NCBI GenBank assembly: GCA_036387135.1
Contig: DASVUH010000062.1
Coordinates: forward strand, 1-64,000
Length of the DNA stretch: 64,000 nucleotides
Source of the DNA: JALZCH01 sp036387135
GTDB taxonomy: Bacteria; Acidobacteriota; Blastocatellia; Pyrinomonadales; Pyrinomonadaceae
Direction: 5' to 3'
The notes beneath the pieces are model-generated. The model was not told the origin of the DNA and made no database searches. It saw only the letters and a list, made by a program, of their open reading frames with translations. The position numbers and the translations under genes were made by a program. This document shows positions 15,380 through 23,479 of the stretch, in pieces (position 1 is the first letter of the stretch; each line of letters starts with the position of its first letter).

Positions 15380-16687
15380 ATGGCACGCAGAAAATTTCGC
15401 AACAATTCGCGCTTTGATAATTATTCAGACCGCTCTTTTCAAGAATATCTCTCGAACGCGCCCGCGCCGCAAACTTCGCGGACAGAGCTTTTACGCCTCA
15501 TTCGCGGTGGCGAAGACACTTATCTCGAACTCAAAGTCCGGCTTTCAAATTCGGAAAGAATCTCGCAGGAAATCTGCGCTCTGGCAAACACCGACGGCGG
15601 CACAATCGTGTTCGGAGTTTCCGACCAGCTTCGCATCGAAGGCGTGTTGGACTCGCAGGAAGTTCAGCAGGAATTGATTCGCATTTGCCGCGAAGAACTT
15701 TCGCCCGCTCTGACTCCGCTGATTGACATCGTGGCTTTCGATAGCGGGCGCGTTGTCGTCGTCTGCGAAATCGAAGGCAAACGCCGTCCTTACCGGACGC
15801 GCGACGGCAAATTTTATTTGCGAATCGGTTCGGAAAAGCGCGAAGCTACGCGCGAAGAATTGTCAGCCTGGCTCGAAGAAATCCGCCCGCTCGGTTTTGA
15901 AAATTTGCCGGTTCCCGCAGCGAAAGAATCGGACATTGACGATATGCTGCTCTGGACTTTCGCGCGCGAATTTGCGGGCGATGCGTTTGACGAAAAGCAG
16001 ATTCCGACGAATTACGCGACCGGCGAATTTTTAAAACGCGATTTGCTGCTCGCTTCCGGGACGATGGACGAGTTTACTCCGACCGTCGCCGCCGTTTTGC
16101 TGTTCGGCAAAAACGAGCGCGTTGCGACTCTGCTGCCCCGCGCAAACGTCGTTGCAGCCAGATTTTCCGGCGATTCAACGGACAGTCCGATTGTCGAAAA
16201 AATCGAAATCGGCGGCAATTTATTGACGATTTACGAAAGAGTTTTGAAATTCGTCCATCGCTACTGCGATTTGTGGGAGGAACGCCCGCGCTCGTTTGCC
16301 GCAAATAACAATTCGCCCGTCAAAGCGCGCGCCAATTATCATCTCGGCGCGATTTCCGAAGCCGTCGCAAACGCGCTCATTCACAGAGATTTGGCGATTC
16401 GTGAAACCGGAACTCGTATTTCAATTTTTGACCATTCGATTGAAATTGCCAACGCGCGCCGCACTTTGGGTTTTGTCCCGCCCGCAAACCGCGCGATTCG
16501 CTACGGCATTCCGCATCGCTTAAACCCGCAGGTCGCCGCCATTTTTTCGAGCGAGGCTTACGGCGCGTTTAATTCGCACCACGGCAATTTGCCCAAACTG
16601 CTCCGCGATTCGAGGCTTTTTTCCGGCAAAAAAACCGAAATTTACACCAGCAACGACGAATTCAGAATCAGGCTTTACGGAATCTGA
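15380..16687 (+). CDS. AlbA_2 (Schlafen-type) DNA-binding protein with HATPase-like C-terminal region
   Basis: The N-terminal third is an AlbA_2/Schlafen-type domain: GGEDTYLELKVRLSNSERI, ICALANTDGGTIVFGVSD, then YRTRDGKFYLRIGSEKREAT. The C-terminal half resembles the RecG-like/HATPase_c_4 part of such proteins (AISEAVANALIHRDLAIRETGTRISIFDHSIEIANA), but the ATP-binding end is degenerate or short. These proteins are usually annotated as transcriptional regulators or nucleic-acid-binding proteins; the role here is unknown. It is monocistronic, and a heptamer palindrome lies just upstream. Confidence 0.8.
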   Translation: MARRKFRNNSRFDNYSDRSFQEYLSNAPAPQTSRTELLRLIRGGEDTYLELKVRLSNSERISQEICALANTDGGTIVFGVSDQLRIEGVLDSQEVQQELIRICREELSPALTPLIDIVAFDSGRVVVVCEIEGKRRPYRTRDGKFYLRIGSEKREATREELSAWLEEIRPLGFENLPVPAAKESDIDDMLLWTFAREFAGDAFDEKQIPTNYATGEFLKRDLLLASGTMDEFTPTVAAVLLFGKNERVATLLPRANVVAARFSGDSTDSPIVEKIEIGGNLLTIYERVLKFVHRYCDLWEERPRSFAANNNSPVKARANYHLGAISEAVANALIHRDLAIRETGTRISIFDHSIEIANARRTLGFVPPANRAIRYGIPHRLNPQVAAIFSSEAYGAFNSHHGNLPKLLRDSRLFSGKKTEIYTSNDEFRIRLYGI

Positions 16688-16703
16688 GATTAAATTCAAG
16701 ACG

Positions 16704-16775
16704 AGAAAAGGAGAAAAGGAGTAGAGGAATTGGAATTTTGTTTCCTTTTCTCCTCTACTCCTTTCTCCTTTTCTG
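16704..16775. repeat. GAGAAAAG octamer hairpin between convergent genes
   Basis: The left arm of GAGAAAAG/GAGTAGAG units (16704-16728) is reverse complementary, with one single-base gap, to 16751-16775. It fills the 98-bp gap between the AlbA_2 gene and the VWA gene, which converge. Confidence 0.85.
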
Positions 16776-16785
16776 CTGAAATGTG

Positions 16786-18027
16786 TTACTTCTTAGCGTC
16801 CTCGCCTTTCGGCGGCGTATAAAACGGGCGATGCTGAACTTCATATTGTTTTTGCTCGGCTTCGTCAAACTTGCCGTCGTTGTTTACGTCAACTCTGACT
16901 TCGATTTTTCGTTTTTTGCCGTCGAAACGCTCGTTTCCGGCGTCGTAAGCCAAACTGTACTGACTGCGAAGCAGTGCGTTGATGCTGTTTAAAACATTGG
17001 GAAGCTCCGATTCAAAAGTTACCGGAAAATACATTCCGCCCGATTCTTTGGCGAATGTGCCGAGCGTGTTTTTAGCCTGCAAAAGAGTTAAACGCCCGGG
17101 AAAACCGGTAATCGAATCGGTCGGCTGTAGCTGCGCGTCGTACATTTTCAAAAACATTTCACCCGTTCCGATCACGTAAATCGGAATTCCGGCAGCTTGC
17201 ACGATTTTGCGCGTCTGGTCGTAATTGATTTTGCTCATCGAATCAATTCCGGTGCCGACTAAAATTACCGCGCGGCGTTTGGCGCTGACGTTGACCAGCC
17301 CCGCGTAATCCATTTTTTCATCTTTAGAGTTTTCCAACACGACCGAATCGGCGCGCCCGCCGACGAGCGTTAGTTTCAAAGCATCGAACAGATTGCTATC
17401 GGTAAATGCCGGATTGTTGTTGAGCAGCAAGGTGATAACCTGGTTAATTCGTCCCGGATTATTGGTGAAATCGGTGAGCGGCGTCGGGCGAATATCAAAG
17501 GCGATGACCGAAGCGTAATCGTCCGGCGGTTTGATAAAACGCGACAAAAACATCGCCACCGGGCGCACCATTTCCATTTTGCCCGGATCGTAACCGCGCG
17601 AGCCGTAATAACCGAGCGCCGAAGCGGTTTTGCTGTAATCAACGACGAGCGTAACGGTAATCGGCGATTCGGGTTCGGCAAAGTTGCTGATTTCCTGCTT
17701 TACTCCGTCTTCGTAGATTTCAAAGTTCTTTTGTTTTAAGCCGGTGATAATCTGCTTGCTTTTTTTGTGATAAACGACCGAATCAACGTTGATGATATTG
17801 GTTTTGATGGTCAAAACTTCGGTGTCTTTGATCGGATTGGCGTCTTCGGGCGGAGTCGGTGCCGGTTGCGGAGCGTTTGGATCAGGACGCTGGTTTTTCT
17901 TTTGATTGGGTTGCCCGGCGGGAGGCTGCTGTCGCCGTGATTGAGCATTTGCTAAAACGACGAAACCGGATAAAACAACGGCGAAGGCGAAAAAAGCGAA
18001 AAACTGTCGGAGAAAATTGCTAAACAT
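16786..18027 (-). CDS. Secreted VWA protein, acidobacterial VWFA-related type
   Basis: Starts at ATG 18027 with AAAGGTG about 8 bases upstream; a longer frame to 18189 runs through a terminator and is rejected. A signal peptide (FFAFFAFAVVLSGFVVLANA) is followed by a Pro/Gln-rich linker and the conserved lead-in block at about 17813-17717, containing VDSVVYHKKSKQI and LKQKNFEIYEDGVKQEI. The A-domain has VVDYSKTAS in place of a canonical DxSxS, so metal binding may be incomplete. This architecture matches the VWFA-related family (TIGR03436) that is expanded in Acidobacteriota. The ligand is unknown. Confidence 0.88.
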   Translation of the reverse strand: MFSNFLRQFFAFFAFAVVLSGFVVLANAQSRRQQPPAGQPNQKKNQRPDPNAPQPAPTPPEDANPIKDTEVLTIKTNIINVDSVVYHKKSKQIITGLKQKNFEIYEDGVKQEISNFAEPESPITVTLVVDYSKTASALGYYGSRGYDPGKMEMVRPVAMFLSRFIKPPDDYASVIAFDIRPTPLTDFTNNPGRINQVITLLLNNNPAFTDSNLFDALKLTLVGGRADSVVLENSKDEKMDYAGLVNVSAKRRAVILVGTGIDSMSKINYDQTRKIVQAAGIPIYVIGTGEMFLKMYDAQLQPTDSITGFPGRLTLLQAKNTLGTFAKESGGMYFPVTFESELPNVLNSINALLRSQYSLAYDAGNERFDGKKRKIEVRVDVNNDGKFDEAEQKQYEVQHRPFYTPPKGEDAKK

Positions 18028-18156
18028 AAAGCACCTTTGAAACTGCCTGAAAATTACTTTCTGATTGTACGCGGAAATTATTCTGCTGCAAGTACGATTT
18101 AAGTTTTCGATGCAGTTTCCGACCCAAATTTTGCCCGCCGAACCGCCGAAAATGAA

Positions 18157-18197
18157 AAAAAGGAATGAAATCAAATTCAATGATTTCATTCCTTTTT
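18157..18197 (-). terminator. Intrinsic terminator
   Basis: A perfect 17-bp stem AAAAAGGAATGAAATCA/TGATTTCATTCCTTTTT with a 7-base loop, 25 bases after the stop of the PA-IL-like gene. It separates that gene from the VWA gene. Confidence 0.9.
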
Positions 18198-18221
18198 AGC
18201 TAATTTATCGGCTTTCGCTTT

Positions 18222-19154
18222 TTATTTTTTGGCAGTGTTATTGACGGCTTCGGCTTCGATTGTAACGTCAAAAGCTCCGGAATTATCCTCCAAATTTCCT
18301 TCGTTGATTCCCAAAAAGAGCATCCCGTCGCGCTGTGCGACAAATTCGCGATTGCTGCCGATGAAAACGAAATCATTGTTGTCGTCGCCGATGACGGCGA
18401 TCAAAGCGCCGGTCGGTTCGGTCTGCATCAAACGCTGCGAATCGGCAATCGAACCGACGCCGGCGGGTGTCGCAAAACGCCCCTGACCGAGCGAAACGCG
18501 ACCGTTTGCAGAGATGCGGACGCGCTGACCTTTACGCACGACGACTCCCGAATTAGTCCAACCGTTGGCGGTCGCGTCGGCGAGTACTTTAAGCGGATTG
18601 CTCTCGCCGCGAACGGTGATAAATTTGCCGGACGAACCGGAATTGGTCGTATTTGTTTTTGGAGTCGAAATTACGGGCTGGCTAACGGAATCGCCGGTTT
18701 TCGGAGAGCTTATCGGGGCGGAATTAATCACCTGAGATAAACCGCCGGAGTTGGTTGCTGATTTATCCGCGGGCGACGGAAGCGTCGAGCTGGTCGTAAC
18801 GTTCGGATTAGGTTTTTGATTGTTTGAAATCGGCTGATTTGTTCTTTCCGGCGTCGTTTGCGGAGGTTGCGACACAATCCGGCTGTTGTTGTTGACATCG
18901 GCGATTGCCGAATCCGCAGCGTTGTCAAACTCGATTGATTCGACATCTTCGATGAAAACCTGAAGCTGGCTGCGGCGACCGCGAGCGCCGTCACCGATTA
19001 AAACCGTAAACTGCTGGTCTTTAAATCCGACGACTTTGCCTTTGACAACCGTTCCGTCTTTTAAACGAATCGTGTCGGCAAAAGCCGTAAAACTGAAACC
19101 GAAAACTAAAATGGCGGCGCACAGCGATAAGATGAATCTTGATTTGGCTAGCAT
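18222..19154 (-). CDS. Secreted protein with C-terminal PA-IL-like lectin domain
   Basis: Starts at ATG 19154, preceded by GGAGGAG; the longer frame to 19178 ignores this site. A signal peptide ends at TAFA. Residues about 28-70 form a small beta domain (DTIRLKDGTVVKGKVVGFKD) seen in exported acidobacterial proteins. A long Ser/Thr/Pro/Asn-rich linker follows. The C-terminal 120 residues (VLADATANGWTNSGVVVRKG, IGDDNNDFVFIGSNREF, GMLFLGINEGNLEDNSGAFDVTI) resemble the PA-IL galactose-lectin fold. The gene has its own terminator. Confidence 0.75.
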   Translation of the reverse strand: MLAKSRFILSLCAAILVFGFSFTAFADTIRLKDGTVVKGKVVGFKDQQFTVLIGDGARGRRSQLQVFIEDVESIEFDNAADSAIADVNNNSRIVSQPPQTTPERTNQPISNNQKPNPNVTTSSTLPSPADKSATNSGGLSQVINSAPISSPKTGDSVSQPVISTPKTNTTNSGSSGKFITVRGESNPLKVLADATANGWTNSGVVVRKGQRVRISANGRVSLGQGRFATPAGVGSIADSQRLMQTEPTGALIAVIGDDNNDFVFIGSNREFVAQRDGMLFLGINEGNLEDNSGAFDVTIEAEAVNNTAKK

Positions 19155-19375
19155 TTTCTCCTCCGAGCCTTTGGGCATTAAAACTGGTTTGAAATGGACT
19201 AAAAAACGAGAGAGCGTTTTTTTATTTTGTAAATTTTGATTTCCGCTTGTCTGCGGGAGAGCTTATGTTCGTTTCAAAATTTATGTTTCTGAAACGTTAA
19301 AGTCAAGCATTAAGAATCATAATTTCGGATTTTCGTTGTTTCAGGGGAAATTCGCGGAAACAATATTTTGAAAAA

Positions 19376-19410
19376 TAAAAAGCGAACGCCGAATCCGCGC
19401 TCGCTTTTTA
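19376..19410 (-). terminator. Intrinsic terminator after mdh
   Basis: The stem TAAAAAGCGA/TCGCTTTTTA (10 bp) lies 22 bases past the mdh stop codon and has T-rich sequence on the minus strand. Confidence 0.85.
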
Positions 19411-19431
19411 TCGTTCAATTTCTGGAAAAAA

Positions 19432-20361
19432 CTAAATTCCCAGCACGTCAATCAATTCCTGCACGGCTCCTGCGGATTTGTGCAAAGCGGCGCGTTCCTC
19501 AGTGGTTAAGCTGATTTCCATAATCTGCTCGACGCCGTTTCTGCCCAATTTAACCGGCACGCCGACAAACAAATTGTTGATTCCGTATTCGCCTTCGAGG
19601 AAAACGGCGCACGGCAAAATTCGTTTTTTGTCTTTCAAAATTGATTGCGCCATTTCGACCGCGCCGAGCGACGGAGCGTAATAAGCCGAGCCGGTTTTCA
19701 AAAGTCCGACAATTTCAGCGCCGCCGTTTGCGGTGCGTTTGTTAATGGCTTCGATTTGTTCTGCGGGAAGCAATTCGGTGATCGGAATTCCGGCGCAGGT
19801 CGAATAACGCGGCAGCGGAACCATTGTGTCGCCGTGACCGCCCAAAACAAACGCCGTCACGTCTTCGACTGAAACATCGAGCGCTTCCGCTAAAAAGCAA
19901 CGCATTCTCGCCGAATCCAGCACGCCAGCCATTCCGAGAACGCGGCTTTTCGGAAAGCCCGAACGACGGAAAGCCAATTGCGCCATCGCGTCGAGCGGAT
20001 TTGAAACAACGATAATTATTGAATCGGGCGAATATCTGGCTGCTTCATCCGTGACTTTGCCGACAATATCGGCGTTGACTTTCAAAAGATCATCGCGGCT
20101 CATTCCGGGTTTGCGCGGCAAGCCTGCGGTGATAATGATAATGTCCGAACCCGCTGTTTCTTCGTATGAATTTGCGCCGACGAGCTTTACGTCAAAACCG
20201 TCAATCGGCGCTGCTTGCATCAAGTCAAGCGATTTGCCCTGCGGCACGCCTTCGACGATGTCCACCAAAACAACATCAGCCAGCTCTTTCGCCGCAATCC
20301 AGTGCGCTGCTGTCGCGCCGATATTTCCCGCGCCGACAACCGTAATTTTATTTCTTCTCAT
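19432..20361 (-). CDS. mdh: Malate dehydrogenase (LDH-like type)
   Basis: Interconverts malate and oxaloacetate with NAD in the TCA cycle. The Rossmann GAGNIGA motif and the Asp after strand 2 (VLVDI) indicate NAD use. The substrate loop LPRKPGMSRDDLL carries the malate-type arginines (Arg83, Arg89), and the catalytic His176 lies in GGHGDTMVPL, paired with an LDSARMR segment. Length 309 is typical. It is monocistronic with its own terminator. Confidence 0.96.
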   Translation of the reverse strand: MRRNKITVVGAGNIGATAAHWIAAKELADVVLVDIVEGVPQGKSLDLMQAAPIDGFDVKLVGANSYEETAGSDIIIITAGLPRKPGMSRDDLLKVNADIVGKVTDEAARYSPDSIIIVVSNPLDAMAQLAFRRSGFPKSRVLGMAGVLDSARMRCFLAEALDVSVEDVTAFVLGGHGDTMVPLPRYSTCAGIPITELLPAEQIEAINKRTANGGAEIVGLLKTGSAYYAPSLGAVEMAQSILKDKKRILPCAVFLEGEYGINNLFVGVPVKLGRNGVEQIMEISLTTEERAALHKSAGAVQELIDVLGI

Positions 20362-20536
20362 TTTCTATTCCTTCCTCAATTAAAATTTTGAAATAAGTGA
20401 AATGATTTTTGTATCACGGCAGGCAAATGCGAGTCTAGCAGCAGGATGAATTACTGATCTCAAGGCGGATTTATAACGCTTTTAATCAACCGAACGTTTG
20501 ACGTCCAAACAATTTTGTTGAAAAATTGACCAGACA

Positions 20537-21229
20537 ATGAGCCAAGCAAGACAAACGCTGGAGTCAATTCAGTCCGATTTTGATCGGATTGCCTTGCTTT
20601 CCGATCAAAACTGGAATCATAACGCGCATTATCACAGATATTTGATAAATCAGATTCCCGAACAATGCCGACACATTCTTGAAATAGGCTGCGGCACTGG
20701 AGAATTCTCTCGTTTGCTGGCGCAGCGCGGCGAAAGAGTTCTCGCCATTGACTTATCTCCGCAGATGGTTCGCCTTGCGAAAGTGCGCTCAAAATCTTAT
20801 CCGAACATTGATTTCATCGAGGGCGATGCGATGACGTATCAATTACCGGATAATGGGTTCGATTGCATTGCAACGCTGACGACCATTCATCATTTACCAA
20901 CCGAAAGCATCCTGAGAAAAATAAGAAAGGCTTTGAAACCCGGAGGTATATTCGTTTGCCTCGATCTTTATCAACGCTCTAATTTGAGCGATTTGCTTTT
21001 TGATGGCACTGCTTATTCTGCAAATTTATTTCTGATGTTGATAAAAACCGGAAAGCCGAGACCGCCCAGAGAAGTGCGTGAGGCATACGCCGAACACGGA
21101 AAAACAGATACATATCTCACATTGTCACAGATTGAGCAGATTTGCGCGGACATCTTGCCGGGCGCGCGAGTAAACAGACATTTATTCTGGCGATATTCCA
21201 TCATTTGGAAAAAAGAAATCGCAGACTAA
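20537..21229 (+). CDS. Class I SAM-dependent methyltransferase
   Basis: A 230-residue methyltransferase of the ubiE/Methyltransf_11-25 type. SAM motif I is LEIGCGTGEFSRLLAQRGE; the acidic strand-2 end is VLAIDLSPQMV. The motif GDAMTYQLPDNGFDCI follows, then ALKPGGIFVCLDLY. The start ATG 20537 fits the family's N-terminus; an AGACAATG context gives no strong ribosome site. The substrate is unknown. No operon partner. Confidence 0.85.
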   Translation: MSQARQTLESIQSDFDRIALLSDQNWNHNAHYHRYLINQIPEQCRHILEIGCGTGEFSRLLAQRGERVLAIDLSPQMVRLAKVRSKSYPNIDFIEGDAMTYQLPDNGFDCIATLTTIHHLPTESILRKIRKALKPGGIFVCLDLYQRSNLSDLLFDGTAYSANLFLMLIKTGKPRPPREVREAYAEHGKTDTYLTLSQIEQICADILPGARVNRHLFWRYSIIWKKEIAD

Positions 21230-21336
21230 GTGTAAAACGCGCGCCCCGGCAATTCATTAACAAACGCTTTAACAACAATCGTCACTGAGCGGCTTTCCAT
21301 CTACTGCTCGGATTGAGCATCTTCAGCCGCGGCAAT

Positions 21337-23109
21337 CTAACCTGAAGGAGTCCAAGTGCCGTTGATTTCTCCGACTAAGATGGCTTCATAGTTTTGGTTC
21401 GTCTGCGAGCTTAAAAGCGGGAAATATGTTCGCTGCGGAGGAACAAACTTCCAGGTGCCGACCTGCCCGGTGTCTGCATTTGCTCCGTTGGCGGCGACAT
21501 AACGCAAGATAACCGTTGCGTCGAACGTAGAAATGTTTCCATCGCCGTTTGCGTCGGCGGCAATTCGTTGATTTGCGTTTAAGGCGTTGGCACCTTGTCC
21601 GTTCGCAGCTACGTGGCGCAGGACAAGAGTCGCGTCAAATGTAGAAATGCCGTTCACGCCCCCGGTTTTATAGGGAGTAACGGTATAGTATCCACCGGCA
21701 GTTAAGTTTCTGATCGTGTAAGAGCCGGTCGTATCCGTATAAGTATAAGGTGAAGTAGGACCCGTAACGGATAACAACACGTTGGGAACAGGTTTCGCTT
21801 GATTTGCCGACGGAGTGCCGTAATAAACATTTCCAGAGATGCTGTAAGTCAGCGGCGGAGTCGGTGTCGGAGTCGGCGTTGGTGTCGGAGTCGGTGCCGG
21901 TCCGCCCGTAGTTAAGCAAGTTCCATTAGTCGCCACATAACTCGAAATCTGAGATTTTGATACGTCGCAAAAGCTGGTCACAGATGGATTCAGGGACGGA
22001 ATCATGATCGAGTTTGTACAGCTCCCGGAATTATCCACATGAGCGGCATTAAGGTTGTGACCGATTTCGTGCGCGGTTATCAGATGGGTCAAGCTTCCGC
22101 TTTTTCCCGTTATCCCGTAAGCATAGCTCGTTCCGCGGCAGACTTCACCGATAAAAGCAAGTCCCTGATTGTTGAATTTATTGGTGAAAAGATGCGCCGT
22201 GTCGCGAGGCTGCTGTGAATACGGAGGAGTTGTATTCCAATAATTTCGAAATAAATCAAGTTGCTGCGACATTGTTGTTGCCGCCGAGTATGGATCGGGA
22301 ATTGACCACGCATGTTGATAAACTACGCTAATCGTCAAATTCAAATCGCGTTTATAAATGCCGTCAACCAGATTTAAAATGCTCAGGATTTCACTATTTG
22401 CCTGAGCCGCGCCGCCCGCCTGCGTCACCCACTGATAATCGGCTTCGGTAGCTATTTCCAGCACTCTCAGGTCAGCCATCAATGCCGCGCTCGATTCAGC
22501 CGTTTCAGCACCATGTGTCTCAGACTTTTCAGGCGAGCCGAAAATGTATGATTTCAAGATTTCAAAACTCGAATCCCTCTTTGCTTCGACATCATCGGGT
22601 AAAGCGACAGCGTCGTTGGAGAGGTCAACCGTTTGAAGCAAATCGTCTTCGCTAAAAACAACTGCATCGTCTTTTCGGGCGTGTTTTGAAAATCTTTCGG
22701 CTTTTGTCAAGAAGAATTTTTTATTATCGCTGGTGTAAATCAAGCCTTCGATACCGTTTTCGGTTACAGAAACACGAACTTCGGAAGCAAAGTCGTCTAT
22801 TAATTTTCCTTTAAAAGTTACAACCTCAGAGCGCGGCAGCTCGCGGTCGCCGGATTCCGAGCTTTCAACGGCTTTGTAATTTCTGGCTCTTATATCGTTC
22901 GGAATCAAAACAAACTCAAAATAGCGTCCGTAAGCCTGAATTGCTATCGGTTGGTCGGATTTCGCTTTTTCCAGAACAGCTTCGTTATCCAGTTTGACTA
23001 AATCATAGTTTTTAAATGATTTCTTCAAATCATTTTCCAACTTTTCCTGCCCGAAAACGGAAATGCTCATTGCAAATAAGCTACAAATAACAAGAAAATA
23101 TTTAACCAT
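21337..23109 (-). CDS. Secreted M12-like zinc metalloprotease with dockerin-type C-terminus
   Basis: A multi-domain exported protein with a signal peptide (residues 1-20, ending VFGQ). A prodomain-like region runs to about 210. The reprolysin-like catalytic domain has the metzincin motif HEIGHNLNAAH (His347, Glu348, His351, His357) and a later IMIPSL that may hold the Met-turn. A (Pro-Thr)n linker, encoded by a 12-bp-period repeat at 21852-21902, leads to a carboxypeptidase-regulatory-like beta domain (ISGNVYYG to TVTPYKTGG). Two dockerin type I calcium loops follow (near ISTFDATLVLRH and DANGDGNISTFDATVILRY). No cohesin is visible in the window. Confidence 0.9.
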   Translation of the reverse strand: MVKYFLVICSLFAMSISVFGQEKLENDLKKSFKNYDLVKLDNEAVLEKAKSDQPIAIQAYGRYFEFVLIPNDIRARNYKAVESSESGDRELPRSEVVTFKGKLIDDFASEVRVSVTENGIEGLIYTSDNKKFFLTKAERFSKHARKDDAVVFSEDDLLQTVDLSNDAVALPDDVEAKRDSSFEILKSYIFGSPEKSETHGAETAESSAALMADLRVLEIATEADYQWVTQAGGAAQANSEILSILNLVDGIYKRDLNLTISVVYQHAWSIPDPYSAATTMSQQLDLFRNYWNTTPPYSQQPRDTAHLFTNKFNNQGLAFIGEVCRGTSYAYGITGKSGSLTHLITAHEIGHNLNAAHVDNSGSCTNSIMIPSLNPSVTSFCDVSKSQISSYVATNGTCLTTGGPAPTPTPTPTPTPTPPLTYSISGNVYYGTPSANQAKPVPNVLLSVTGPTSPYTYTDTTGSYTIRNLTAGGYYTVTPYKTGGVNGISTFDATLVLRHVAANGQGANALNANQRIAADANGDGNISTFDATVILRYVAANGANADTGQVGTWKFVPPQRTYFPLLSSQTNQNYEAILVGEINGTWTPSG

Positions 23110-23479
23110 TTGTATTTACCTATAAAAACCAATATTTGCCGATTATCACGCGGTTTTATCCGCATCCAGGTTGAAAGGGGAAGGGGTTTTTTACAAATCA
23201 GAAATATAGATGTCAATACCTGTTTTGATGTTGCTCGTTTAATTGAATCTCGCTGCGTCGAATAGTGGACATTCTTTAAGAAGCAAATGACAGCAACTGA
23301 TTGCTCGTGGTTGCGGGAAGTATTGTTATATGGAGAAAAAAATACTTCCGTTTTGGCTTTAGTTTCGGGTGGTGAAGCCTGGAATATGTTGTGGGCTTTG
23401 ACGGCTTGTTTGTTATTGCGGGAGCGTCAGGTGAAACCGATTTTGATTTTGGCGCTTCAAAATAAACGGGAAATCGTTT
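23110..23479. other. 370-bp intergenic region, divergent promoters
   Basis: The gap between the dockerin protease (minus) and the acyl-CoA synthetase (plus). It contains a perfect 9-bp inverted repeat GGAAGTATT/AATACTTCC at 23316-23324 and 23341-23349. A frame beginning at 23287 runs across it but shows no protein-like conservation and enters the synthetase out of frame, so I do not call it. Confidence 0.5.

Noticed and set aside
18028..18189. Upstream extension of the VWA gene
   Set aside because: It runs through the perfect terminator at 18157-18197, and the ATG at 18027 has both a signal peptide and a ribosome site.
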